Origin: Durusdinium trenchii
Taxonomy: Eukaryota; Sar; Dinophyceae; Suessiales; Symbiodiniaceae
Length of the DNA stretch: 64,000 nucleotides
Reading direction: 5' to 3'
Assembly (NCBI GenBank): GCA_963970005.1
Contig: CAXAMN010004002.1
Span: 1,290,688-1,354,687, forward strand
The notes under the pieces are model-generated. The model was not told the origin of the DNA. It ran no database searches and was given only the letters and a program-made list of their open reading frames with translations. The stretch's first letter is position 1, and each line of letters opens with the position of its first letter. Both the position numbers and the translations under genes were made by a program. Below, in pieces: positions 1 to 8,951 of this stretch.

Positions 1-82
1 AAAATCAGGGGATGTTTCCAAGATGTTGGCACCTCCGAAGCATTGGCAGCTCGAATAGCATGGCTCCCTCGCTGTCCGACAG

Positions 83-142
83 GACTTTTGGGCGATCAAT
101 TGGGTGGAGGGCTTCAAGGATGCTGCGCCGAAGAAGTTCTAA
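83..142 (+). CDS. Last exon of a papain-like cysteine protease gene (copy 1)
   Basis: A CAG acceptor at 80-82 is followed by an open stretch reading QDFWAINWVEGFKDAA and ending KKF with a TAA stop at 140-142 (the first Q comes from the preceding exon or the acceptor bases). This is the C-terminal tail that follows the PYEY..P.LAQ segment in the papain-like (C1A) family that dinoflagellates share with bacteria. The same exon recurs at 6476-6533 in a second copy, directly after an exon ending LAQ, which supports the assignment. The rest of this gene lies to the left of the window. Nothing in the exon is broken, so this copy could be functional. Confidence 0.7.
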   Translation, partial: DFWAINWVEGFKDAAPKKF

Positions 143-1305
143 AGTGTTCTCGAGACAGACTGGTTGTAGCCAACAATCATGCATTTTCCAAAGTTGTGTG
201 GATAGGATAGCTCCCTGGTGCTTGCAAAGATTTCAACCTGGTGACTATGGTTGCAATTGCTGATGCAATGTTTCAAGATGTTGCTGTTGGCGGTTGATTT
301 GAACATACGTTTGGGTATTTTTGCAAGCTCACATCCAGGCCTTTCCACAGTTGGGGTGTCTTAAAGGGACCTCATTGTACAGTGATTTTGTGGCATTTCC
401 TTCATTTCCCCAGAAGGGGTTGGAGGGTGTGTCGCAAAACAGTTCAAGGGCCAAAGGTGGTTTGGGCAACAGCCGTGAAACTTTCCTTTGATCCAGAGGC
501 AAGCTGATTTGCTTTTGATATGTTTGCGAGATCATGTGGCGGCTTGAGAGAGCTGAAGAGATGGCGATGGACTGAGAGCTTCAATACTCAAAGGTCCAGT
601 CTTGCAAGATACAAACTCAGCACTGACTTGCACATCAGATGCAGCCTTGTTGGCAAGCTTGGTGTTGCTGGTTTCAGCTTTACTATATTACTATGCTTTA
701 CTACTTAGACTGGTCAAGCTAGACGCAGCGCGACACTGCTGTGCCAGTGCGTGACGTGACACTGCTGTAGCGTGGTTTTGGGCTCAAGAGTCCTCGCTGA
801 CACTTCCGACCAGACCGACCAGGCAGGGACCCAGACGACAACAGCGTGGAGCTCCCCTCACCACTTGTAAGACAAGATCAACAAGATGAGGGCTCTAGGA
901 TGCTCCAGGAGCTAGAGGTACCAAAAACTCAGTCCGCTGAGTCCGCAGTTCCCAGGAACGCCACATGGTGAGAGCAAGGTGTGAGGAATTGCTCCAGCAC
1001 TGTCAATGAGATCGAGTGCTGCCAGGCTTGGACGGCGACGGGGTGAGGAGAGAAGAAATGGCTTGGACGACGGTATGAGATGCGTCGCTGTTTCTGAGCA
1101 CGGCGGTACCAACGAGTGTACCAATGTGTACCAACTGTCTACTGTAAGATCTGTAAGCGTGTAAACTAAATATCGTTACATACTATACATTTGTTCACGG
1201 ACTCCGACCTACGTAGTGGATTTTGCACGTGTTCCCCAAATTCGAGACATTTTATAGAATTATGGCGGGCGCACCAGCCATAGATACAAGGAGCCAAAAT
1301 AGTTT
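143..1305. other. No gene recognised between protease copy 1 and the simple repeat
   Basis: Only short open frames occur here, on both strands, with no family motif. The stretch just after the protease exon shares a few short words with the region after 6533, such as GTACAGTGA and GCGGTTGATT. This is what decayed flanks of a tandem duplication might look like, but the similarity is weak. Confidence 0.4.
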
Positions 1306-1545
1306 TATAAAGCAAAAACAAAGCAAAAAAAAGCAAAAGGCAAAGCAAACAAAAAAGCAAAAACATGTAGCTGTGCGTATTTGTCGCTTTTTTTCACTTT
1401 TGTTCGCTTTATTTTCGCATTTTGTTCGCTGTTTTTTCGCATTTGTTTCGCTTTTTTTTCGCTTTTTTCCTAGGAGGGTACAGCTTTGTTTTTGCATGTT
1501 CATTTGCTTTATTTTGCTTTTGTTTTTTCACTGTTTTTTTCACAA
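1306..1545. repeat. AAAGC-rich array followed by its complement-like TTTCGC array
   Basis: About 60 bases of AAAGCAAAA-type repeats (1306-1366) are followed by about 150 bases of TTCGCTTTT / TTTTGCTTT-type repeats (1384-1545). The two arms are largely complementary, so a transcript could fold into a long imperfect hairpin. The open frames crossing this stretch are low-complexity Lys/Phe-rich products and are not genes. Confidence 0.75.
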
Positions 1546-2390
1546 AAAAAAACACTATTTGATGGTTGGCCATGTATGGCTGCCATCGCCCAACATAATT
1601 ATAGAATGTGACATCCTTTACATAAAGACCAATAATTCCTTCAACCTGAAGAATGTTCTGTTCCGATTCCAGCCCAGAATATGTTAGGTTTGGCCCGGGT
1701 TTGGGTTGTGCAAGATAATTGCTCTATGTCCTTCTATGTGTTTCTCCTCAACAGTTGCCACTCAAATCACTGTGGTCGTTATGGACTAGATTCTCGACAA
1801 CTCCTGAAGTAGGACTGCCACCAAGCAGCAGTTCTGCAGGCATCCCAGCATGCAGAGCTTGGCCCGGCCTTGACCACCACGGAGAAGATGGGGTGGATTC
1901 CCGACCTTCCTGATCATCGCGACCACTACATGACCTTCAAGACCATCGATGCGCCCAAGGAGAATGGCCAAGGGACGTACTTCCCATGGACGTACCCCAT
2001 GGCACAGGGCGGTTGGCACATCTTTGCACCGCTCATTTTCGACCATATAAGACCTGCACTGACAGACTGATCGTTCAGACCTTTTGGCAGGACATCAAGA
2101 AGAAGACTGAGGGCAAGAAGGAGATCGTCGATTTGAGGCCTCTCAACGGTGGCTTCAAGATCTTCAAACAAGGAGGCAGGGATATAGACATGGCGTGTGA
2201 CGCGACGGTTTGTCCCCCATCTGTGGTTTTGGTGTTGTTCCTCCACACGAGCAGTCCCAGACAGAAACTTGCTACCTGGGCCCCAGGCCTTTGGCTTGAC
2301 ACACCTTGAGGGTCCTCAGCAGCGGGGGATGAGCGAGCGGCTTGCGGTACGAAAGAAATCAATGATTTTGGGCCTTCACCTCGGACCTAC

Positions 2391-2456
2391 CGGGGGACAT
2401 GCCTGGCCGCTTTGTCAGCCGCGGCCTTCCACTTCACTCCCAGTCGACTGGCCCTT
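2391..2456 (+). pseudogene. Protease copy 2 exon with the putative catalytic cysteine
   Basis: The frame reads GTCLAALSAAAFHFTPSRL. It aligns by eye with the family's GSCTANA...AAFEF...TPSRLF segment, in which the Cys is the nucleophile. The usual QG.LGS lead-in is not preserved and no clear AG acceptor sits just upstream, so the 5' edge is uncertain. Confidence 0.55.
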
Positions 2457-3832
2457 CTACGACTCGACGATTTTGGCGCAGATGCCACGAAACAACGAAC
2501 CAGGTCGGTGTTGTATCCATTTCTTTAGATATGACAGCACAGCTGCATCATGGGCAAGATCGACATGGTGCTTTCTTGGGTAAAAACTGGGCGATTCGCA
2601 CGTCGATGCTGTTCTGACATGTTTTGACGGTGTTCAAGAAGCAGGGGTCACTGCAAGTAAGTGCGCTTTCACGCACAACACGTTGCTTGAATATGCCTTG
2701 TCCGCATGACAGGTACGTTGAGGGCAGCGTAGACAAGGATGCCGGGGCGATATTGCGCGATGGAATCAAGGTCATGGAAAAGATGCTTTGCTTGATGGAG
2801 TCGTATAAAACATCTGTAGCATTCCGTAGCCATCCCAGCTTATTCACGAAAACACGCCAGAAGATGCTGATGGTCAGATTTTTGCTGCAGGTTCTCAACC
2901 AAATGTTGAACATAAGATGTAGTTTTGTTATGACGGTTTGTGGTAGCTTAATCATGGAGAACACTGGGCATGCACTGAGCGAATTTGTCAAGTGGAAAGC
3001 ACTGCCACTGAGGATGGATGGGTGTTTGCCCGGAGTCGGAAGTATGACGATGTCGATGACTTCTTCAAAAAACAGCCTTGTGCAAGGGCTGCATTCTGAG
3101 CTTGCAGATGACCTGCTGCACATGTGGCACAGGACGGGGTTGTGGGAGCCGTGTGTAAAGGAGCAGTCCTGTGAAGGGCTATGCTTTGAGCAAAGCAGCG
3201 CGCCTGGCCCTTCCCTGTAGATGAAGGCTTGCATCCCTGTAGAATCTGGAGCAGATGAAGGCTTGCATCAAGCATGGCTATCCCTTCGTGTTCTTGGGGT
3301 TAAATATTTGCCGACGTGGGTCGATGTGGTATGTTTCTTTTCTTGGTCGTTGTGCAACCGCAATTTGCATGAGCATCAGTTTATGCACTAAGTATCGGGA
3401 GACAATTGTTAGCTAGCTGAACTATGAAGAAGGTCGTGGGGACAAGTGTGCCCGATTGTGCTTGCACATGATCACATTGGGAAATGTCCAGGCAACAAGC
3501 CATCATTAAGGCATTGGTCCACATAACAGGACAGTGCATACCGACCTGGATCGACCTGGTACTTAAGTCTTAATTGCTTTTCTGGGTCTTACCTGGGAGA
3601 GCACCTCCGGTCCCCACCACCCCCGCGGTACTCCTGCGCCACACCAGCTCCGGTCCGCGGTTTGGCTTCACGGTGCTGACAAGCTTTCAGGATGCTGCCA
3701 AGGACGGCAAGATGGTGATGGCTCAGAAGAACGACCGGTCGCTCCATGGACCGCACGTCTGAACCGATTCGTGGTTCTGGGTCTGGGTTTGGGTCATGGT
3801 TCGGGGACTGGGTTTGGGCCGTGTGGGATGGG

Positions 3833-3956
3833 CCGAAAAGGAACGGTATCCTGGTATCCCCCGTCAAAAAAAGAATGATGACAAGGGGGGGGGGTCCGAA
3901 AAGGAACGGTATCCTGGTATCCCCCGTCAAAAAAAGAATGATGACAAGGGGGGGGT
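3833..3956 (+). repeat. Two tandem copies of a 61-63 bp unit
   Basis: Unit 1 (3833-3895) and unit 2 (3896-3956) are identical from CCGAAAAGGAACGG to the poly-G run, which has 10 G in unit 1 and 8 G in unit 2. The unit lies in the long intron of the decayed protease copy. Repeated peptides in the frames here come only from this duplication. Confidence 0.95.
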
Positions 3957-4205
3957 CTTGAGTGTTTGGTTGTTGACGAGAATTGCAACCTTTTCTCCTC
4001 ATGAACAGGCCTGCCGTGAACTGTGCCCCCTGGCGCCTTTTTCGTGAACGGTGTGGTTTCGGGCGGTGTGCCCGTCGTGACTTTGCTTTGACTTTCGATC
4101 GGCGCCTGGGGCCCAAAACCCCTCGATACCGACACAGAAAGGGTCTGGGAGGTGCTGGTCAGTCTTTGCCTTTCGCCTTTCTTCCTCTCCTGGTTTGACA
4201 CGGAA

Positions 4206-4300
4206 CGGAAGAGACCCACATGGAACCTGAAAGCCACGGGGTTGTAGAGGAAAATCGTTTTCCAAAGGTCCATTTCCAGGTGCCATGTGGGTCTTTTCCG
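4206..4300. repeat. Inverted-repeat element, about 95 bp (family C)
   Basis: The left arm CGGAAGAGACCCACATGG and the right arm CCATGTGGGTCTTTTCCG are near-perfect inverted repeats of about 27 bp. Related elements sit at 21421-21516 and 59147-59257. They share the inner words ACATGGA(A/C)CCTGAAA(G/A)CCAC and GTAGAGGAAAA. Confidence 0.7.
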
Positions 4301-4559
4301 GGTGTAATGATAATCACGAAAGCTAGCATCAGCTAGCTGGAGTTGCTCTTGCTTTAGCAAGTCAAGGGCTCGCAGCCTCGAGAATCATGAATCACGTGAA
4401 AACTTCACGTGTAGGGGGTCCCCCCCCCCGCGGGTTCGACGCTTCCGGTACGTGCTATAGTGCTATGTTTAGGTGGCAGGTGAAGTAGGCCACTGTTTGA
4501 GTTTGGAAGGGGGGGCATGAAACATGACATTTACGCGAGGGTTCAAGGCTTCAATGATG

Positions 4560-4725
4560 AGCATCACGGGAAGTCAGAAACCAGGCGTATCAGATACACG
4601 TGCCTTTGAGCTTCCTTCGGCATCTCAGTGCATATGGCTGACACTTCACTCGACAAAGATGCTCAAACAAACATACATAAACCAGGTGTATCTGATACGC
4701 CTGGTTTGTGACTTCCCGTGATGCT
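4560..4725. mobile_element. MITE-like element with 40-bp terminal inverted repeats
   Basis: The arm starting AGCATCACGGGAAGTCA at 4560 and the arm ending TGACTTCCCGTGATGCT at 4725 are almost perfect inverted repeats over about 40 bp, both including the word GTATCAGATACAC or its complement. The element is about 166 bp and has no coding capacity. ATGATG words flank both ends (before 4560 and at 4727-4732), which may be an imperfect target duplication. Confidence 0.75.
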
Positions 4726-4773
4726 TATGATGCTGCGTTGCTTTTCTTCAGTCCCTCATTACATATACATGAC

Positions 4774-4990
4774 GATGCAACAGCAGATTCAACAAGCTCA
4801 CATGTTCATGACATCGACATCGATAGAAGAAACCAAACAAATCATGCAAGCAGCTTTGTTTTGCCTCTGGGACACCTCTTGGGCACCTCTTATGGCATCC
4901 ACACTGGTTCAACTCCTCCGTGGAGGTTTTGGGATACGGTGCAACAGATTCAACAAGCTCACAGGTTCGTGAACACATCGGATGCATCGA
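4774..4990 (+). repeat. Direct repeat of a ~50-bp segment, 164 bp apart
   Basis: The segment GCAACAGCAGATTCAACAAG at about 4777 recurs as GCAACAGATTCAACAAG at about 4940. The following GCTCACA(T/G)GTTC is conserved, and similar CATCG words come next. No coding role is seen. Confidence 0.6.
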
Positions 4991-5612
4991 ACAGTGTGGC
5001 AAAGTCCAGCCACGCTTCCTTAATTATCGGGGACTTCAATTCAAAGGTTGGCTGTGTCATTGCTGTTTGTGTGTCTTACATGTTCACAACGTTTTACCTC
5101 ATGAGCATTTGCCTCACTCCGCTTGATGTCCCACCAGTCCGGATGCACCCCTGCTAGCTTTCGTCACCTACCCTCGGCCTCAAGTGGACTGAGTTGTCAC
5201 TGACCTGTGGCGATTTGAGAAGTGACCGCTTCCTGGAATGGATCTCGAATGGATTTTTAGCGGCAACCGTTTAATGGCGCATGACCCTTTTTGGGAGGTC
5301 TAACTTGACCATTTACAGGCCTAAGTTATATACAGTTATACCAGGGGATCACAATGGTCACGTGGAAGAAACCAGGAGTTCAGAGTGTTTTTTTAGTGAA
5401 TTTTGGCCTCTCACTGGGCCCTCTATTTCCCTATCGGCTGCAAAGACCGCACGGTTTGGAAAAGACATGCAAAACGGGAGACCTCAGTTGGAAAGAGGGG
5501 AACTCAGCGAAGAGATGTGAACAGTTGGTTTCTAGAGGGGGAAGTGGTCGTTCCTAAATGGATTTCACCACTCATTTTAGACTTAGACCTTGGACGAGGA
5601 CCATCATGCAAG

Positions 5613-5709
5613 GTGTGTGGTGGCCATGCCGTGTGCGCCGTGGGCTACGATGACTTCCAGCAGTGCTTCATCGTACGGAACTCCTGGGGCGAGGACTGGG
5701 GTGACCAGG
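5613..5709 (+). pseudogene. Protease copy 2 exon with the active-site His and Asn
   Basis: The reading VCGGHAVCAVGYDDF followed by IVRNSWGEDWGDQG contains the active-site His (5625-5627) and Asn (5679-5681) of the papain fold. The exon follows an AAG at 5610-5612. It ends at CAGG|GCCGCT, giving a GC donor and phase 1; the next exon at 6082 completes the Gly codon. This exon itself is intact. Confidence 0.85.
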
Positions 5710-6081
5710 GCCGCTTGGAATCCTGAAGGAGAGGAAGAAGGACGGGGGCGACCGGAATGGTTGAGCCTGTTCAACTACGAGTTCTTGAAGGAGTTCGAGT
5801 GGTAGTCAGAGGTTTCCTTGCGATTCTGGATGTTTCCTGCGATTCTGTTCACAGTGATTTGGGTAGTTCCTGCGAACAGCTAGCACACAAGGTTGATGCG
5901 ACCCTCTTTAGACGTACCGGGTACGTCCCTTCGAAGGCTTGTGCGGGACCTGTGATTCTGCAGAAACATCCAAAACACATAGGTTCCAATGTTACAGTCC
6001 AAGCTGTTAAAAGGATTTGAAAGGCAAGTGCCCTATGAGTACAAATGGTCCTAATTATGTTTGGACGTTCCCGCAGCTGAG

Positions 6082-6131
6082 GCTACTTCTACATGCCCTA
6101 TGAGTACATTTGCCACCCCCAGCTGGCACAG
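6082..6131 (+). pseudogene. Protease copy 2 exon, PYEY segment
   Basis: After the AG at 6080-6081 the frame continues YFYMPYEYICHPQLAQ, the segment that follows WG.QG in this family. It ends at CAG|GACACA, and the next exon begins after CAG at 6475 with GAC. CAGGAC is therefore present at both intron ends, and the intron (6132-6475) would use a GA donor. Confidence 0.75.
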
Positions 6132-6475
6132 GACACAACTCCACCGGGTGATCACGACAGAGGGAGGGAGAGGAAAACAAGAACATACTCCAAATTGAGG
6201 CCTGCAAATTCAGCTGCTTTTGCCGTTTCCTGGGGCTCGAGTGTCCAATGTCGTTCAGCTTCAGTGCAGGTGTTGCAATCCTACCCTAAGAAGCCCAGCA
6301 AACGCCAGGTTTTCAGTTTACACTCCCTGAACTCATGGTTTCGTGGATGGCATGGCCGCACAAGGCCCACGCATGGCCCTGAAAACTCGGCTGACCATGA
6401 AATCCTCATACCAAGCAGGTGGTGTTTACTCCACAAAAACCTGATGTTCAGGGGGTGAGGGCGCCATTCGTCCAG

Positions 6476-6533
6476 GACTTTTGGGCGATCAATTTGGGTG
6501 GAAGGCTTCAAGGATTGCGCACCCAACAAGTGA
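6476..6533 (+). pseudogene. Protease copy 2 last exon, frameshifted
   Basis: The exon starts DFWAIN like the one at 83-142. One extra T in the AATTTGGG run (about 6494) throws the rest out of frame. In the shifted frame the tail continues WVEGFKDCAP and reaches TGA at 6531-6533. This direct comparison with the intact exon at 83-142 is the clearest evidence that copy 2 is damaged. Confidence 0.75.
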
Positions 6534-8081
6534 GGAAGACGCAGGGAGAGAATCAGAAGGACCGCTTCCGCTTTGCAGTGGATTGTAGAATTTTTCCGTG
6601 GTTGATGGTCTCATCAGTTTGCGGTTGATTGTGGACATTTGTAGTGCTTCCATGAGTTGCCACTCAGAGCCAGCCCTTCTTTCGCTGCGAACATCTTGTT
6701 TTCCACTGGCGGCGTCGTCATCTGATGGCCTCCACTGTACAGTGACAAGGCCTTCATCCCTCAGAAGGCCCTGGGAGTCCAGTTGACGGCCAACAACAAA
6801 AACTCAGAAGGCCCTGGTGATCCTATCAGAACTCGCACGTTCCGTTTGCTATCTTTTACTCTTGGCGCTGCAAAGACCGCAAACACCTCTTTCGACGTGG
6901 ACTTCTAGGGCCAGGAGCGGTGAAGGGAAGGACGTCTCTCGACGTCGCCGCAGACGTGGCACCCGCGCGGGTGGTGACGCAGGCACCTGGAGCTGAAAAG
7001 GAGGGACGGCGCGGGTTGTGACGCGAACATCTGAGGTTGATGAAAGACTAGGACTAGGAGCTGAGCTATACCCAAGAAACGTGGATAAGCTTCAACGTTT
7101 AAATACCTTTGTTTGGGGCAGTGGCAGGAAGAAGGTGAACATAGGTGAACCATGATTTCCCAGGGAAGCTGAAGGAGCCAGTTGGGAGAACACTATCCTG
7201 TCACAAGTTCATGGCGCAGTTCCCTCCCAGTTGGCGTCAGACCGCAGGTCTTACCGGTGACGAGTGGCGTTCGCATGGCCTTGACCGCTGCATTTACCTG
7301 CAGTCGTGAGAAGGCTTTGAGCATCGAGGCAGGGCTGGTGCGGTGGACAATGGTAAGTTGGATGATGTTCCATTCCAATTCCATGATGTGTTCGATTATA
7401 TGTTGCAAATACCTGATCGCCGGCTGGGAATTGGCAGAGCTATGCCGCTCAGCAACTATGCCGCCTTTTGGGAATGCTTTAGGTCCTTTGCACCGAGTGG
7501 TTCGCACATCACGTAGCCCTGACAGCAAGCCTACAATAGCCCACTGCAAGGGTGTCATTTTTTTCAGGTAGGTGTCGAATCACTCTATGACTCTTGGAAA
7601 GCGGATACGTACCACATGACACTCATGTGAGCATCTCACTAGTTTCTGTAGAAGATTGTGGAAGTAGCTTGTCAGAGCACGAGAGAATTACGATCGATTG
7701 TTGAATCATATGCACTTGCCCGAGTTTATTCGAGCACCTCGCTTTCAATGGTTTGCAATGTTTGTGTCAGGCAGGTCAATTGTGTCATTGTTTTATTCAC
7801 CGCACCCATCTATTTGAACTGTAAACCCTAAACCATCCATCCATTCCGTTCTATCCCATTCCATGTTGAATCCTCCATCCATTTTGACCCGGCTCCGTCC
7901 ACACCGGATGCGGTGCACTGCCGGTTCCGCCCGGCGCGGTCACGCGAGGCCTTCCCAAAGCCAGGGCTCGTGGAGTGAGAAAAAGAGGCGGCCGTTGTGG
8001 AAACGTCGCGTCGACCACCGGATTCAATGGAGCGACTCCCTCAGCTGGTAGCAGAGGAACATGTGATATTTCCATATATTT
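6534..8081. other. No convincing gene
   Basis: Overlapping open frames of about 120-129 codons exist on both strands at 7182-7571. Neither has a recognisable domain, and no splice-bounded exon stands out. The minus-strand frame (7193-7558) looks slightly more protein-like, but I cannot support it. Confidence 0.35.
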
Positions 8082-8153
8082 CCCAGACACTTCCATTGGG
8101 GTGGTTGAATCGGGGTCAATGTAGGCATATGTGCAATGCATGGAGTGTTTGGG
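8082..8153. mobile_element. Family B miniature inverted-repeat element, internally deleted
   Basis: It starts CCCAGACACTTCCAT and ends CATGGAGTGTTTGGG, flanked by TTT on both sides (8079-8081 and 8154-8156). It is 72 bp, against 94 bp for full copies, so internal sequence is missing. Confidence 0.8.
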
Positions 8154-8309
8154 TTTGTTTTAAAAACTTTTGGAGTTAATTTGTCCAGGTCTAGTTTTCG
8201 CCAGTGATTAATGTGTGCCTCTTATTAATAACCCCCCCCCCCCTTTGATCAAGTGCGGGCCCCAAATAATGTGATTTCCAATAAAAATCCTAGAAAATCT
8301 TGATTTGAA

Positions 8310-8503
8310 TTAGGCATGAAAGGAGAGGAAAGGAGATTGAAGGAAAGGAAAAGAAATGAAAGGAAAGGAAAGGACATTGAAAGGACAATGAAAGGAAAGG
8401 AAAGGAAATCGAAAGGACAATGAAAGGAAAGGAAAAGACATGAAAGGAACATGAAAAGAAAGGAAAGGAAATTGAAAGGACAATGAAAGGAAAGGAAAGG
8501 AAA
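8310..8503 (+). repeat. Purine-rich GGAAA/GGACAATGAAA simple repeat
   Basis: About 190 bases are nearly all purine on the plus strand, built from AAAGG with interspersed GGACAATGAAAGG units. Frames on the minus strand give low-complexity Phe/Ser/Pro products and are not genes. Confidence 0.9.
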
Positions 8504-8951
8504 GGAAACCTAAAGGACTTGTAAAGGAAACCACAAAAAGAACCAGCCAAGAAGTGTTTAATTAGTACTATTTGAGGTCTTTAGTAATTGAAGGTTTGGG
8601 CTGCTTGTGGGGGGTGGGCTTTGTGGGTTGATTTCAGGTTGGAAATTGCAATGCCCAAATAAGCATGTTTTAAAGGAACATGCAGCAGCCAAATCAGAAA
8701 TCCAGAAAGGTTGCCTTTCAATAAAGCTAAAGCTTTTCAACCAAAAGGAAACCTAAAAGACTTGTAAAGGAAACCACCAAAAGAACCAGTCAAAAAGTGT
8801 CTAGTACTATTTGAGGTCTTGAGTAATTGAAGGTTTGGGCTGCTTGTGGGGGGTGGTCTTTGTGGTTGATTTCAGGTTGCAAATTGCAATGCCCAAATAA
8901 GCAAATTTAAAAGAAACATGCAGCAGCCAAATCAAAATTCCAGAGTAAAGG
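8504..8951 (+). repeat. ~205-bp direct duplication (8504-8710 and 8747-8951)
   Basis: Both copies begin GGAAACCTAAA(G/A)GACTTG. They share the words GTACTATTTGAGGTCTT and GGTTTGGGCTGCTTGTGG, and CAAATTGCAATGCCCAAATA with one mismatch in copy 1, and they end in CAGCAGCCAAATCA. They differ by scattered substitutions and small indels. Related TTTAGTACTATT...GGGCCATTTA words continue at 9050-9125. Confidence 0.9.

Larger units (their letters stand above)
1888..6533 (+). pseudogene. Papain-like C1A cysteine protease, copy 2, decayed multi-exon gene
   Basis: Exon-like pieces appear in the order expected for the bacterial-type C1A family. They are: GWIPDLPDHRDHY near 1888; IVDLRP...KQGG near 2131; a Cys segment TCLAALSAAAFHFTPSRL at 2397-2450 (putative catalytic Cys at 2400-2402); YVEGSVDKDAGAILRDGIKV at 2713-2778; GVCPESE at 3021-3041 breaking into YDDVDDFFKKQPC; MKACIKHGYPFVF at 3255-3293; FGFTVLTSFQDAAKDGK at 3661; GGHAV plus NSWGEDWGDQG at 5613-5709; YFYMPYEYI..P.LAQ at 6082-6131; and DFWAI at 6476. 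Breaks: a frameshift inside the GVCPESE exon, poor splice sites around 3290-3661, and one extra T at about 6494. The family hydrolyses peptides with a Cys-His-Asn site. The order and number of matches make the assignment strong; loss of function is inferred from the breaks. Confidence 0.8.

Noticed and set aside
1223-1687. 154-codon plus-strand frame and its 83-codon complement as genes
   Set aside because: Both are translations of the AAAGC/TTTCGC arrays and are low-complexity.
2548-3234. 228-codon minus-strand frame
   Set aside because: It is the complement of the protease exons at 2713 and 3021, which match a known family on the plus strand.
3589-4360. 175- and 188-codon minus-strand frames with a repeated peptide
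   Set aside because: The repeated peptide comes from the 61-63 bp tandem DNA duplication; no domain is present.
4721-4740. Exact target-site duplication for the 40-bp inverted-repeat element
   Set aside because: ATGATG is present on both sides but not at the same offset from the ends.
8249-8550. Three overlapping minus-strand frames rich in Phe, Ser and Pro
   Set aside because: They are the three frames of a GGAAA satellite.
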